64,000 nucleotides of DNA from Curtobacterium sp. ZW137 (GTDB lineage: Bacteria > Actinomycetota > Actinomycetes > Actinomycetales > Microbacteriaceae): NCBI RefSeq assembly GCF_003762905.1, contig NZ_RJKS01000006.1, forward strand, positions 1 to 64,000, in the 5' to 3' direction. A program made the position numbers and the translations under genes. The notes beneath the pieces are model-generated. The model did no database searches. It worked only from the letters and a program-made list of their open reading frames with translations, and had not been told where the DNA came from. Of the stretch, positions 22,288-30,725 are shown piece by piece (the first letter of the stretch is position 1; the number at the start of each line of letters is the position of its first letter).

Positions 22288-23499
22288 GTGACGAGCGTGG
22301 CGGAGACGAGCCGAGCCTCCCGGTCGGGGTTCCGTGCCCTGCTGGACGGACCGCGGAGCAGCTGGACCGCGCCGCTGGTGATCTGGGCCGGCTCGCGGGT
22401 GGTGAGCACGGCGCTGCTCCTGGGCATGTTCCTGCTCGCCACCGCGAACGGGTGGGAGTTCGCGTCGTACCGGCGCGACCCGTCGTTCGCCACGTTCTCC
22501 GGCTCGTGGGACGCCTCGTTCTACCGGACCATCGCGGAGCACGGGTACCCGTCGACGCTGCCCACCGACGGCGACGGGCACGTGCTGCCGAACCCGTGGG
22601 CCTTCCTGCCGGTGTTCCCCGCGCTCGTCCGGGCCGTGATGGCCGTGACGGGCGGGTCGTTCTGGGTCGTCGGTGTCGTCGTCGCGACGCTCGCCGGCGC
22701 CGGCGCCTGCGTGCTGTTGTACCGCCTGGTGCTCGCTGTCGGGTGTTCGCACCGTGCACGGTGGGCGACGGCGCTGTTCGCGTTCGGGCCGACGGCGTTC
22801 CTGCTGCAGGTGGCCTACGCCGAGTCGACGCTGCTGCTCCTGCTGTTCGGCGGCATGCTCGCGCTCGTCCGGCGGCGGTACTGGCTGGTCGGGCTGCTCG
22901 GCGTGGTCGCCGCGTTCACGAAGCCCGGGGTGCTGGCACTGGCCGTCGCGCTCGCGGTGCACCTGGTCGTGCGGTGGACCCGGGAACGCCGCGCGCTCCC
23001 GGTGCGGGACGTGATCGCGATCGTCGTCGCGGGGTGCGTCGTCGCGGCCGCGGGGCTGGCGTGGCCCGTGATCGCCTCGGCGGTGACGGGGACGCCGAAC
23101 GCGTACCTCGACACCGAGCTGTCGTGGTGGGTGGGGTTCGTCGGGCGGCAGCACTTCGCGCCGCTGACACCGTGGTTCGTGATGGCGGGGCGGTGGCTCG
23201 GGCCGGTCGGGATCGTGCTCGTGGTCGCGGTGCTCGCGGGCGCGGTGTGGTTCTGGACCCGGAAGGACGTGCGCGCGCTCGGGCAGGAGGTGCTCGGGTT
23301 CACGGCGTCGTACGGGCTGTACCTCGTCGCGGTGTTCCTGCCGCAGCAGAGCCTGCCGCGGCTGCTCATGCCGATGGCGCCGCTGCTCGGGTCGGACGTG
23401 TTCGTGCGGACGCGGCGGCGGGCGGTGACGTGGCTGCTCGTCGGGGTGTGCCTGCAGCCGGTCGCGATCGTGCTGCTCTGGTTCCTCGGGTACCCCTGA
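22288..23499 (+). CDS. Polytopic membrane glycosyltransferase-like protein (GT-C / PIG-V-like)
   Basis: A 403-aa protein with about nine to ten hydrophobic helices. Near the N-terminus an extracytoplasmic loop reads SWDASFYRTIAEHGYP, the WDxxWYxxIAxxGY signature of polyprenyl-phosphate-sugar-dependent mannosyltransferases, whose Asp is catalytic. Its likely role is adding a sugar to a cell-surface polymer or lipid. Donor and acceptor are unknown. The start is GTG at 22288. A second GTG three codons on is an alternative. Confidence 0.75.
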   Translation: MTSVAETSRASRSGFRALLDGPRSSWTAPLVIWAGSRVVSTALLLGMFLLATANGWEFASYRRDPSFATFSGSWDASFYRTIAEHGYPSTLPTDGDGHVLPNPWAFLPVFPALVRAVMAVTGGSFWVVGVVVATLAGAGACVLLYRLVLAVGCSHRARWATALFAFGPTAFLLQVAYAESTLLLLLFGGMLALVRRRYWLVGLLGVVAAFTKPGVLALAVALAVHLVVRWTRERRALPVRDVIAIVVAGCVVAAAGLAWPVIASAVTGTPNAYLDTELSWWVGFVGRQHFAPLTPWFVMAGRWLGPVGIVLVVAVLAGAVWFWTRKDVRALGQEVLGFTASYGLYLVAVFLPQQSLPRLLMPMAPLLGSDVFVRTRRRAVTWLLVGVCLQPVAIVLLWFLGYP

Positions 23500-23539
23500 G
23501 GCGCAGGCAGCGGCCGCCGTGTCGCTCGGCGGTGGTGCC

Positions 23540-23606
23540 GTTCGGATCCGAACAACCCAAACCGCCCCGAACCACGGGATCCCGTGGTGCGAAACGGTTT
23601 CGATTG
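23540..23606. repeat. F2 palindrome copy a, plus adjacent 14-bp palindrome
   Basis: A core palindrome ACCACGGGATCCCGTGGT (23571-23588) with flanking AACCG/CGGTT arms is the most degenerate F2 member. A separate perfect palindrome GTTCGGATCCGAAC lies at 23540-23553. Both sit in the 132-bp gap between the convergent glycosyltransferase and amidase genes and may terminate transcription both ways. Confidence 0.65.
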
Positions 23607-23631
23607 CGCGCGTCGGCGCCGACCCGCGCGG

Positions 23632-24675
23632 CTACGCGTCGAAGGTGTGGAACCAGGCCTTGCCGCCGGGGTGCTGCACCGTGATCATCTCGTCGAGGTC
23701 GCGGTACGGGCCGTCCTGGTTGTGGCTCGCCGACTTGATGCGGATCGTGCCGTCGGACTCCGTGAAGACCTCGGACACGATCGTGGTGTGGTCCGGGGAG
23801 TCGTTGTCGTTCCAGTCGAAGAACACGATGTCGCCGACCTGCACCTTGTCGCGCTCGTCACTCGAGCGGCGGGTGAGCCCGAACGTCGCCGCGTTGGCCG
23901 AGAGCCACGGGTCCATCGACGGGCAGTACGTCCAGGTGGCGGAGTGCGCTGCTCCCGCGGAGCGGCTGTACCAGTCGTCGCGCTGCTCCCAGCCCCGGGC
24001 GATGAGCGTCTGGCTGACGTAGTTCGCGCAGTCGCCGCCGATCGGGTTCATCGTGCCGTACTCGGCGAGGTTGTAGTCCTTCCAGTACCGCATCGCGTAC
24101 GCGAGCTGCCGGTCCACGTCGGTGAGCGCCGCGTACGACAACGACGTCGTCGCGAGCGCGCTCGACGCGGACGGCACCGGCGCCGCGCTGGCCGTCGGCG
24201 TGCCGGTCGCGGAGTCCTGTGTCGCACCGCTCTGCCCGTCGTTCGCCGCGCTGCCGTTGCCGTCGGAGCTCTGGTTCGCGGACGCGACGGGCGTCAGTTC
24301 GGCGTCGAACAGCGCGACGTCGGCGGATCCCGCCGTGTACATCGCCTGGTGCGGCGCGGTGAAGGTCACCTTCGTCGCGGTGGCCTTGACGTCCCGCGCG
24401 GCGATCCCGCCGACGGTGACCCCGCGGACGGCAGCGAGACCGGTCCCGGCAACGGTGACGGTCACCCCGCCGGCGAGCGGGACCTGGGCCGGCGTCAGTC
24501 CGGTGGCCTTCGGCTTCGCGGAGGGCGTCGACCCGGTGGACCGCGACGCACCGCCCTTCCCGCCGTCCGCACCGCCGTCCGCTCCGTTGTCGGAGGAACA
24601 CGCGGCGACGGCGAGGCCGACCCCGGCGATCCCGGCGAGGGACAGGAGTGAGCGGCGCGTGAAGGAGGCAGTCAT
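23632..24675 (-). CDS. Secreted lipoprotein with TIG and amidase_6 (cysteine peptidase-like) domains
   Basis: A 347-aa exported protein. The signal peptide starts MTASFTRRSLLSLAG, carries twin Arg and ends in a lipobox VAACSS, so it is a Tat-type lipoprotein candidate. Residues about 50-120 form an IPT/TIG immunoglobulin-like domain (PLAGGVTVTVAGTGL). A Ser/Ala/Asn-rich linker follows. Residues about 185-347 match the amidase_6 family (GGDCANYVSQTLIARGW with the catalytic Cys, and DHTTIVSEV with the His). It probably acts in the wall, but the substrate is unknown. The ATG at 24675 has AAGGAGG upstream. Confidence 0.8.
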   Translation of the reverse strand: MTASFTRRSLLSLAGIAGVGLAVAACSSDNGADGGADGGKGGASRSTGSTPSAKPKATGLTPAQVPLAGGVTVTVAGTGLAAVRGVTVGGIAARDVKATATKVTFTAPHQAMYTAGSADVALFDAELTPVASANQSSDGNGSAANDGQSGATQDSATGTPTASAAPVPSASSALATTSLSYAALTDVDRQLAYAMRYWKDYNLAEYGTMNPIGGDCANYVSQTLIARGWEQRDDWYSRSAGAAHSATWTYCPSMDPWLSANAATFGLTRRSSDERDKVQVGDIVFFDWNDNDSPDHTTIVSEVFTESDGTIRIKSASHNQDGPYRDLDEMITVQHPGGKAWFHTFDA

Positions 24676-24728
24676 GGCGTCACCAGGGTACGTGACGGCC
24701 CCCGACACACGAGGGGACGCGCGGCGCG

Positions 24729-25142
24729 TCAGACGCCGGTGACGTTCACCAGCCAGCTCACGCCGAACCGGTCCGTCACCATCCCGAACTCGTCGCCCCA
24801 CGGCGCCTTCGTCAACGGTTCGAGCACGGTGCCGCCCTCGGAGAGCCCGGCGAAGAAGCGGCGCATGTCCTCGGCGTCGTCACCGGACAGGGACACCGAG
24901 ATGCTGCTGCCGCCGCTGCTGTACTGCATGCTGTTCGGGGTGTCGGCGCCCATGATCAGGTAGCCGTTCGGCGTCTCGAGCTGGCCGTGCATGATCTTGT
25001 CCGCCTCGGCCGGGTCCTCGGATGCGTGCATCTCGCCGAACGTGCTCAGGGTGAGCTCGCCGCCGAACACCGACTGGTAGAACTCCATCGCCTGCCGGGC
25101 GTCGTCGCGGAAGCCGAGGTACGGGTTCAGTCGCGAGGTCAT
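24729..25142 (-). CDS. VOC-fold protein (PhnB/glyoxalase-like)
   Basis: A 137-aa cytoplasmic protein of the glyoxalase/bleomycin-resistance superfamily, PhnB-like subgroup, beginning LNPYLGFRDDARQAMEFYQ. Two beta-alpha-beta-beta-beta repeats are evident, with MHGQLETPNGYLIMGAD and the C-terminal WGDEFGMVTDRFGVSW. Such proteins bind metals or small ligands, and the reaction here is unknown. AAGGAG precedes the ATG. Confidence 0.82.
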   Translation of the reverse strand: MTSRLNPYLGFRDDARQAMEFYQSVFGGELTLSTFGEMHASEDPAEADKIMHGQLETPNGYLIMGADTPNSMQYSSGGSSISVSLSGDDAEDMRRFFAGLSEGGTVLEPLTKAPWGDEFGMVTDRFGVSWLVNVTGV

Positions 25143-25195
25143 GTCGGTCTCCTTCGTCCGGCCCGGGCGCGTGTTCCCGGCGCTCGCCGTCATCG

Positions 25196-25242
25196 TGGCA
25201 CCGCTCCGGACACCGCGCAACGATCGTTCCGGAGCGGCACCA
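25196..25242. repeat. Intergenic inverted repeat
   Basis: CCGCTCCGGA (25201-25210) pairs with TCCGGAGCGG (25228-25237), extended outward by TGG/CCA across a 2-nt internal loop. It sits in the 243-bp region between the divergent VOC and lipoprotein genes. It could be an operator or an RNA hairpin. Apart from this and the F1 copy I see nothing else in this region. Confidence 0.45.
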
Positions 25243-25266
25243 TCGCGTGCTGCTGCACCGCATTCC

Positions 25267-25307
25267 GGACAGGAGGCTCGGGCGGGCCCGCCACGCGCCT
25301 CCCGTCC
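25267..25307. repeat. F1 palindrome, degenerate copy
   Basis: GGACAGGAGGC (25267-25277) faces GCCTCCCGTCC (25297-25307) around a GGCGGGCCCGCC-type centre. It resembles the other F1 elements but lies between divergent genes, so it cannot be a terminator for either. Confidence 0.55.
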
Positions 25308-25385
25308 GTCACGGAACGGTCTCGAGCCGATCTCGATTCCGCAACCACGGCTCGCCACCACCTGCCGGTCCGAGAGGATCGGCCC

Positions 25386-25910
25386 ATGGGGAACCTCCGA
25401 TCCGCCCGCCCGTCCACCATCGCTGCCGCGCTGCTCGCGTGCGCCGCGTTCGCGCTCACCGGCTGCTCGTCCACGGGGGACGCCGGCGCGACCCCCGCTC
25501 CGACCCGGACCGCGACGCCCACGACCGCGGCGAGCACCACCGACTCGGACGACCCGGTGATGGACGACGTCGACACCAGTGCTGCGGCGGTCTGCGGGCG
25601 GCTCAGCATGCTCACCACGATCTCCCTGAACGCGAGCACCGGGCACAGCCGCGGGGAGCTCTCGGACGCGCAGTACGAGGCGCTCCTGGCGTCCGTGCGC
25701 TTCGGGTACGAGCGGCTGGTGAGCACCGACCCGACGATGGCGACCGCGGTCGACTACACGCAGCGCTACCTCGAGGACCACCCGGCGCCTGCGACCGGAC
25801 CGGCGATCGACGAGACCACCGCCGACTGGGACCTGGTCGGTCGGACGCTGGTCACCGCGTGCCGTGACGCCGGGTCGTCGATCGTGGCGGACGCGCAGTA
25901 CGGCGGCTGA
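25386..25910 (+). CDS. Small secreted lipoprotein of unknown function
   Basis: A 174-aa protein starting MGNLRSARPSTIAAALLAC with a hydrophobic core and lipobox FALTGCSS, so lipid-anchored at the membrane surface. Residues 30-60 are a Thr/Ala/Pro-rich linker. The rest is a helical domain with two Cys (VCGRL, TACRDAG) that might form a disulfide. I do not recognise the family. AGAGGA precedes the ATG. Confidence 0.75.
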   Translation: MGNLRSARPSTIAAALLACAAFALTGCSSTGDAGATPAPTRTATPTTAASTTDSDDPVMDDVDTSAAAVCGRLSMLTTISLNASTGHSRGELSDAQYEALLASVRFGYERLVSTDPTMATAVDYTQRYLEDHPAPATGPAIDETTADWDLVGRTLVTACRDAGSSIVADAQYGG

Positions 25911-25950
25911 CGCGCTCGTGCCCGTCCGGCGGCCGGCCCGGCGCGCGAAC

Positions 25951-25986
25951 GCAACAGGCCCGGACCATGCGGTCCGGGCCTGTTGC
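25951..25986 (-). terminator. tRNA-Ala terminator hairpin
   Basis: GCAACAGGCCCGGACC (25951-25966) pairs perfectly with GGTCCGGGCCTGTTGC (25971-25986) around ATGC. It begins 3 nt after the tRNA 3' end on the minus strand and also faces the lipoprotein gene, so it may serve both. Confidence 0.85.
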
Positions 25987-25989
25987 ACT

Positions 25990-26065
25990 TGGTGGAGCTA
26001 AGGGGATTCGAACCCCTGACCTTCTCATTGCGAACGAGACGCGCTACCAACTGCGCCATAGCCCC
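25990..26065 (-). tRNA. tRNA-Ala (anticodon CGC)
   Basis: The 76-nt cloverleaf includes an encoded CCA. Acceptor arms GGGGCTA and TAGCTCC pair with a G-U at the third position, the alanine identity element. The anticodon stem TCTCG/TGAGA holds the loop TTCGCAA, giving anticodon CGC for codon GCG. The T-arm is AGGGG TTCGAAT CCCCT. Confidence 0.95.
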
Positions 26066-26136
26066 AAGTGCTCGACAACACTAGCACCCGGCCGCCGCGG
26101 ACCGAAATCGCGCGGCACCCGCCGGGCGTGCCGCGA

Positions 26137-27264
26137 TCAGACCGCGCGGCGGCGACGCATGATCGCGTCGAGGTCGGCCTGCTGGTAGTCGTCGTCCCCG
26201 ATGACGCCCATCCCGGCCCACTTGCTCGGCGGAGCGGACGCTTCTGCTACCGGCGCCGACTCGGCGACCGGCGCACCGGCAGCACGGGCGGCAGGCGCAG
26301 ACGCAGTCGCAGGCGCGGCGGGCGCAGCCCGGAGTCCGAGCCGCTCCGCGAGCCGGCCCTGGTCGTGCGCGGACAGTGCCGCGACGGCTTCCTCGACGTC
26401 CGGACGCATCCGGGACACCGTCGCGAGCGTCGGGTCCGACTCCCCCGCACGGATCGCTGCGGCCTCGGCGTCGGCCTCCGCCTTGGCAGCGGCCACGCGT
26501 TCCTTGAGTCGCGCGGCGAGCTCCGCGGAGGACTCCGGGGACGCCGCGGGAGCGGCGGGCCGCTCGACGTACAGCGGCTTCGGCACGCGGGCGGGCGTCC
26601 AGGTGCGGTCCGCCTCGGGCTCGGCAGGGCGGTCGGTGGTCAGCGGCGGGGCGGGATCGGTCCAGGCGGTCGTCGGCCTGGAGGCTCGGCGGACCTCCGG
26701 CGCGGACGCCGCGGCACGTGTCTTCCGCGCCTGGGCGACCTGGTGCAGCTGGGCGAGGACGGCTGCGGACCCTCCGGCGGCGACGAGCCCCGCGACGGCG
26801 ACGAGCCAGGCGGCGGGCGCGACGACGAGCACCACGAGCGCGACGACGAGCCCGGCGACGCCGAGCAGGGTCGCACCGAGCCGCGAACGACGCATGCGCA
26901 TCGCGGTCAGTGCGGGGACCGCTCCGGCCCGTTCGAGCGCCGGAGCCTGCTCCGCGAGTCGACGGGTGATCTCCCGCTGCCGTGCGGCCTCGTGCGCCCG
27001 GACGATGGCGGAGCGCTTGGCCTCTTCGGACTTCGCGACCTTCTGCGCCTCGGCGAGGGACTTCGCGTTCATCTCGATGCGGACCTCGTCCGGCAGTTCA
27101 GCGGTCTGCGCGAGGATCCGGAGGGTCTGCTGCAACCGGATCGCGTTCCGTTCGGTGGCGAGGTACTGCCGCCGGGCAGCCCACGCGGGCATCAGGTACA
27201 CGAGCCAGAGCACCGCGGCGACGAGCAGCACGATGCCGCCGCCCCACGACCCGATACCTGCCAT
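26137..27264 (-). CDS. Membrane protein of unknown function, Ala-rich
   Basis: A 375-aa protein. The N-terminus has one transmembrane helix (about residues 8-28, VLLVAAVLWLVYLMPAWAA) followed by a basic, coiled-coil-prone segment (30-115). Then come two more helices (about 130-175) and a long Ala/Pro/Glu-rich cytoplasmic tail with a charged helical stretch around 255-330. The tail ends in DDDYQQADLDAIMRRRRAV. I recognise no catalytic motif. Similar proteins occur across Microbacteriaceae, sometimes labelled exoprotein without evidence. Confidence 0.7.
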   Translation of the reverse strand: MAGIGSWGGGIVLLVAAVLWLVYLMPAWAARRQYLATERNAIRLQQTLRILAQTAELPDEVRIEMNAKSLAEAQKVAKSEEAKRSAIVRAHEAARQREITRRLAEQAPALERAGAVPALTAMRMRRSRLGATLLGVAGLVVALVVLVVAPAAWLVAVAGLVAAGGSAAVLAQLHQVAQARKTRAAASAPEVRRASRPTTAWTDPAPPLTTDRPAEPEADRTWTPARVPKPLYVERPAAPAASPESSAELAARLKERVAAAKAEADAEAAAIRAGESDPTLATVSRMRPDVEEAVAALSAHDQGRLAERLGLRAAPAAPATASAPAARAAGAPVAESAPVAEASAPPSKWAGMGVIGDDDYQQADLDAIMRRRRAV

Positions 27265-27351
27265 GGGGAGAGGCTAGGGGCGGGGGTTCCCCGCGCTCGT
27301 GATTGCCGGGCGTGTGTTGCGCTATCGGCGCAGGCGCTCCCGGCGGGGGCG

Positions 27352-28011
27352 CTATCGGCGGGGGCCGGTGACGATCGGCAGCGCGGCCTCGTCACGCGCG
27401 GCGAGCGGCACGCTCCCGACGCCGGGCGGCACCTGACCGGAGACCCACCGTTCGAGGACGCCCTCGCGCACCTCTTCGGCGACGAGCGCGAAACAGAAGT
27501 GGTCGCGCCAGTCCCCGTTGATGTGGATGTACCGGCGACGGAGCCCCTCGTACCGGAACCCGAGCTTCTCGACGACGCGGAGCGACGGAGCGTTCTCGGG
27601 CCGGATGCAGACCTCGATGCGGTGGATGCCGACCGCGCGGAAGCAGTGGTCGGTCGCGAGGGCGACGGCGATCGGCGTGACGTTGTGGCCGGCGGCGCCC
27701 TCGACCACCCAGTAGCCGATCGAGGCGCTGGCGAGTGACCCGTAGGTGACGCCGGAGACGTTCAGCTGCCCGACGAAGCGACCGTCGAGCTCCATCGCGA
27801 ACGGGAGCCCGAGTCCCGCGCGGGCGTTCGCCTGGAGCGCGCGGATGCTGCCACGGACGTCGGTCGAGACGTGACCCGACGGGTTCGTGGCCTCCCAGGT
27901 GCGGAGCCAGGAGCGGTTCATCGCGAGCGCGGCGTCGAGGTCGCGCGTGTCGCGGAGCCGGAGGGGGCGGATCGTGACCCGTCCGTGGGACAGGGTCGGG
28001 ATGGTCGTCAT
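27352..28011 (-). CDS. GNAT-family N-acetyltransferase (RimJ/RimL-like)
   Basis: A 219-aa acetyl-CoA-dependent acyltransferase. The RimJ/L-type features are IRPLRLRDTRDLDAALA near the N-terminus, SIGYWVVEGAAGHNVTP for beta-4 and the CoA loop, and RPENAPSLRVVEKLGFRYEG for the C-terminal motif. Its substrate may be the N-terminus of a ribosomal protein or another amine. The ATG at 28011 has GGAGGAA upstream. The gene is downstream of galU but separated by a terminator. Confidence 0.85.
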   Translation of the reverse strand: MTTIPTLSHGRVTIRPLRLRDTRDLDAALAMNRSWLRTWEATNPSGHVSTDVRGSIRALQANARAGLGLPFAMELDGRFVGQLNVSGVTYGSLASASIGYWVVEGAAGHNVTPIAVALATDHCFRAVGIHRIEVCIRPENAPSLRVVEKLGFRYEGLRRRYIHINGDWRDHFCFALVAEEVREGVLERWVSGQVPPGVGSVPLAARDEAALPIVTGPRR

Positions 28012-28053
28012 CGGGCGGTTCCTCCGGTGCTCCGGGGGTTCCCGGAGCGGGTG

Positions 28054-28090
28054 TCCCACCCGGGGCCAGTGCTACCGGCCCCGGGTGGGA
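28054..28090 (-). terminator. galU terminator hairpin
   Basis: TCCCACCCGGGGCC (28054-28067) pairs with GGCCCCGGGTGGGA (28077-28090) around a 9-nt loop, starting 9 nt after the galU stop. Confidence 0.8.
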
Positions 28091-28099
28091 TGGGTCGAC

Positions 28100-28990
28100 T
28101 CATTCGCCCGCGTTGAACTCCTTGAGCCACGACTTGAGGTCGGGGCCGAGGTCTTCGCGGTCCGAGGCGAGCTGCACGATCGCCTTGATGTAGTCGAGTT
28201 TGTCACCGGTGTCGTACCGGCGTCCACGGAACACGACGCCGTACACGCCGCCGGTCCACTCCTCGGCGCTCGCCATCTTCATGAGCGCGTCGGTGAGCTG
28301 GATCTCGCCGCCCTTGCCCGGCTCCTGCTTCTCGAGGACGTCGAAGACCTCGGGGCGGATGACGTAGCGGCCGATGATGGCCAGGTTCGAGGGCGCTTCG
28401 CCCTGCGCCGGCTTCTCGACGAGGCCGGTGATCTTCACGACGTCGTCGGTGTCGGTCGGCTCGACCGTGGCGATGCCGTAGAGGTGGGTCTGCGACTCGG
28501 GGACCTCGAGCAGTGCGACGACGGTCGCGTTCTTCTCGCCCTGGACCTCGATCATGCGCTTGAGGAGCGGGTCACGGGCGTCGATGATGTCGTCGCCGAG
28601 GAGGACGGCGAACGGCTCACGACCGACGTGCATCTTCGCGCGGAGCACGGCGTGGCCGAGTCCGAGCGGGTCGCCCTGACGGACGTAGTGCATGTCGGCG
28701 AGGTCGGTCGACTGGTTGACCTTCTGGAGCTTCTCGTGGTCGCCCTTCTTCTTGAGGGTCTCCTCGAGCTCCGACACGTGGTCGAAGTGGTTCTCGAGCG
28801 CGTTCTTGTTGCGCCCGGTGATCATCAGCACATCGGTGAGTCCCGCGTCGACGGCCTCTTCCACCACGTACTGGATGGCCGGCTTGTCGACGACGGGGAG
28901 CATCTCCTTCGGCATCGCCTTGGTCGCGGGGAGGAAGCGGGTGCCCAGCCCTGCCGCTGGGATCACCGCCTTGGAAATCTGGAAGCCCAT
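28100..28990 (-). CDS. galU: UTP--glucose-1-phosphate uridylyltransferase
   Basis: Makes UDP-glucose from UTP and glucose 1-phosphate, the donor for cell-wall glycans and glycolipids. The nucleotidyltransferase signature is AVIPAAGLGTRFLPATKAMPKEM, broken here as AAGLGTRFLPATK and PKEMLPVVDKP. Other motifs are LLGDDI and LVEKP. At 296 aa it has the usual length. The ATG at 28990 starts MGFQISKAV. A promoter with TTGACA lies upstream. Confidence 0.94.
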   Translation of the reverse strand: MGFQISKAVIPAAGLGTRFLPATKAMPKEMLPVVDKPAIQYVVEEAVDAGLTDVLMITGRNKNALENHFDHVSELEETLKKKGDHEKLQKVNQSTDLADMHYVRQGDPLGLGHAVLRAKMHVGREPFAVLLGDDIIDARDPLLKRMIEVQGEKNATVVALLEVPESQTHLYGIATVEPTDTDDVVKITGLVEKPAQGEAPSNLAIIGRYVIRPEVFDVLEKQEPGKGGEIQLTDALMKMASAEEWTGGVYGVVFRGRRYDTGDKLDYIKAIVQLASDREDLGPDLKSWLKEFNAGE

Positions 28991-29002
28991 GCCCACGACC
29001 GT

Positions 29003-29031
29003 ATCCGATGCCCCCTCCTGGGTCATGTCAA
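29003..29031 (-). promoter_or_regulatory. Candidate galU promoter
   Basis: On the minus strand TTGACA (29031-29026) is followed after 17 nt by TCGGAT (29008-29003), or after 19 nt by GGATAC. The -35 is a perfect consensus. It sits in the 114-bp gap between galU and the divergent cyclo-ligase gene. Confidence 0.5.
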
Positions 29032-29104
29032 CGGAACGGAGGACAAGGGCTTTGCGGACAGGAGCGCGGCTTCCCGCAGGATCGCGATCGTTAGACTCCC
29101 TCGC

Positions 29105-29689
29105 ATGATCCCCGATCTCGGCAACGAGAAGCGCGCGCTGCGAGCCGAGCTCCGGCAGCGGCGACGCACCAGGACCACCACCGAGCGCGAGACCGACACC
29201 GAGTCGCTCACCGCAACCCTGCAGCGCTTCGCGGAGGAGCGGCAGCTCGAGTCCGTCGCGCTGTACCTGTCGGCCTCCGACGAACCGAACGTCCGCCCGT
29301 TCCTGAACTGGGCGTACGAGCACGGACTCCGCGTCCTGCTCCCGATCACCCGGGAGGACGGGCTGCTCGACTGGGCCGTCGGCGACGGGTCCTCGGAGAC
29401 CGAGGGACTGTTCGGCATGCCCGAGGTCGTCGGCGAGGTCCTGTCCCCGCTCGCGATCAACGACGTCGACGCGATCCTCACCCCGGCGGCGGCGGTCGGG
29501 CGCGACGGCGTCCGGATGGGCTGGGGCCGCGGGTACTACGACAAGACCCTCGGGTCCATGGCGAACCGCCCGCCCGTCTATGCTGTGATCTTCGACGCGG
29601 AGTACCTCGAAGAGGTCCCGCGCGAACCCCACGACGAACCCGTCGACGGCATCATCACGCCGTCACGCATCATCACGTTCCGGAGCTGA
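29105..29689 (+). CDS. 5-formyltetrahydrofolate cyclo-ligase
   Basis: ATP-dependent conversion of 5-formyl-THF to 5,10-methenyl-THF in folate metabolism. The 194-aa protein starts EKRALRAELRQRRR and carries LTPAAAVGRDGVRMGWGRGYYD, seen as RMGWGRGYYDKTL, the ATP/folate loop of the family. It is divergent from galU and one nucleotide upstream of the FmdB gene, so they are co-transcribed. Confidence 0.9.
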   Translation: MIPDLGNEKRALRAELRQRRRTRTTTERETDTESLTATLQRFAEERQLESVALYLSASDEPNVRPFLNWAYEHGLRVLLPITREDGLLDWAVGDGSSETEGLFGMPEVVGEVLSPLAINDVDAILTPAAAVGRDGVRMGWGRGYYDKTLGSMANRPPVYAVIFDAEYLEEVPREPHDEPVDGIITPSRIITFRS

Positions 29690-29690
29690 C

Positions 29691-29963
29691 GTGCCCACCT
29701 ACTCGTACCGCTGCACCGAGTGCGACACCGCGTTCGACATCAAGCAGTCGTTCTCCGACGCCACGCTCACCGAGTGCCCGACGTGCGGCGGTGTGCTGCG
29801 CAAGGTGTTCTCGCCGGTCGGCGTCACGTTCAACGGTGGTGGGTTCTACCGGACCGACTCCCGTCCGGCGCCGAAGTCGGAGGGCTCGAGCACGCCGGCG
29901 AAGTCCGAACCGAAGAAGGCCGAGTCCAAGCCGGCCGCGCCCGCGAAGCCTGCCGCGTCCTGA
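29691..29963 (+). CDS. FmdB-family zinc ribbon protein
   Basis: A 90-aa protein with a zinc ribbon of two Cys pairs (YRCTEC and CPTCGG, residues 7-38), followed by GVTFNGGGFYRTD, the usual end of the family core, and a Lys/Pro/Ala tail. Family function is unclear, with regulatory roles suggested. The GTG start follows the cyclo-ligase stop by one base. Confidence 0.9.
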   Translation: MPTYSYRCTECDTAFDIKQSFSDATLTECPTCGGVLRKVFSPVGVTFNGGGFYRTDSRPAPKSEGSSTPAKSEPKKAESKPAAPAKPAAS

Positions 29964-30034
29964 CCAGCGTTCTCACTCCTCGATAGGTTGAGGTGTCGCC
30001 ACCCGGCGGCCGTCCCCGACCCGGAAGGAGTCCC

Positions 30035-30535
30035 GTGAAGGGCTTCAAGGAGTTCCTGCTCCGCGGAAACGTCATCGACCTGGCCGTCGCAGTCGTCATC
30101 GGTGCCGCGTTCACTGCGATCGTGACCACGATCGTGAACGCGCTCATCAACCCCCTGATCGGCGCGGTGTTCAACGCGTCGAGCCTCGACGAGGCGCTCG
30201 TCTGGAAGATCCCGACCGTGTCCGGCGGACACGCGTCGATCCTCTTCGGTGCGATCATCGGCGCCGCGCTGAACTTCGTCATCGTCGCAGCGGTCGTGTA
30301 CTTCGCCCTCGTGCTCCCGGTGAACCACCTCAAGAAGGTCGCGTTCGAGCGGGTCAAGAACGACGACGAGCAGACGCCGCAGGACGTCCCGCCGACCGAC
30401 GTCGAGGTGCTGCTCGAGATCCGCGACCTGCTCCGGTCGCAGAACGGCGTGCCCACGAGCACCGGCAGCGGCGCCCACGTCGCCCCGTCGAACGCGCCGG
30501 AGGGTCCCGGCATCAGCGGCACGACGAAGCTCTAG
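30035..30535 (+). CDS. mscL: Large-conductance mechanosensitive channel
   Basis: Opens under membrane tension to release solutes during osmotic downshock. The N-terminus MKGFKEFLLRGNVIDLAVAV is diagnostic. TM1 spans about 18-45 and TM2 about 72-98, followed by the amphipathic cytoplasmic helix (VEVLLEIRDLLRSQ). The tail of about 30 residues is longer than usual. The 166-aa protein starts with GTG after GGAAGGAG. A perfect F2 hairpin follows the stop. Confidence 0.93.
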   Translation: MKGFKEFLLRGNVIDLAVAVVIGAAFTAIVTTIVNALINPLIGAVFNASSLDEALVWKIPTVSGGHASILFGAIIGAALNFVIVAAVVYFALVLPVNHLKKVAFERVKNDDEQTPQDVPPTDVEVLLEIRDLLRSQNGVPTSTGSGAHVAPSNAPEGPGISGTTKL

Positions 30536-30570
30536 CGCGCGGACGGACGCTCGGCGCGGATCGGCGCCGC

Positions 30571-30629
30571 ACGACCGAAACCCGTTCGCACCACGGAAGT
30601 CCGTGGTGCGAACGGGTTTCCGTTGTGCG
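30571..30629. repeat. F2 palindrome copy b
   Basis: A perfect 21-bp stem runs from 30577-30597 to 30600-30620 with a 2-nt centre and core CGCACCACGG/CCGTGGTGCG. It is flanked by the tail CGTTGTGCG, whose GTGC can pair with GCAC at 30569-30572. It lies between convergent mscL and the phosphatidyltransferase gene and fits a two-way terminator. The remaining bases of the 190-bp gap hold nothing I can identify. Confidence 0.75.
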
Positions 30630-30725
30630 CGGCCGGAACGCACCAGCGGCGGCCGCGGCGGCGCGGCGGCGCGGGACGGGGCGCGCGCGGCGGCCGCGAC
30701 GGCCGCGACGGGCGTGGGCCGCGGG

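Noticed and set aside
19836..22493. An 885-codon minus-strand frame across the MaoC and GH2 genes
   Set aside because: The plus strand carries complete GH2 and MaoC motifs. The antisense product shows no recognisable domain.
27310..27363. Direct repeat GCGCTATCGGCG (two copies) as an attachment site
   Set aside because: Two 12-bp copies in a short gap with no integrase or element between them.
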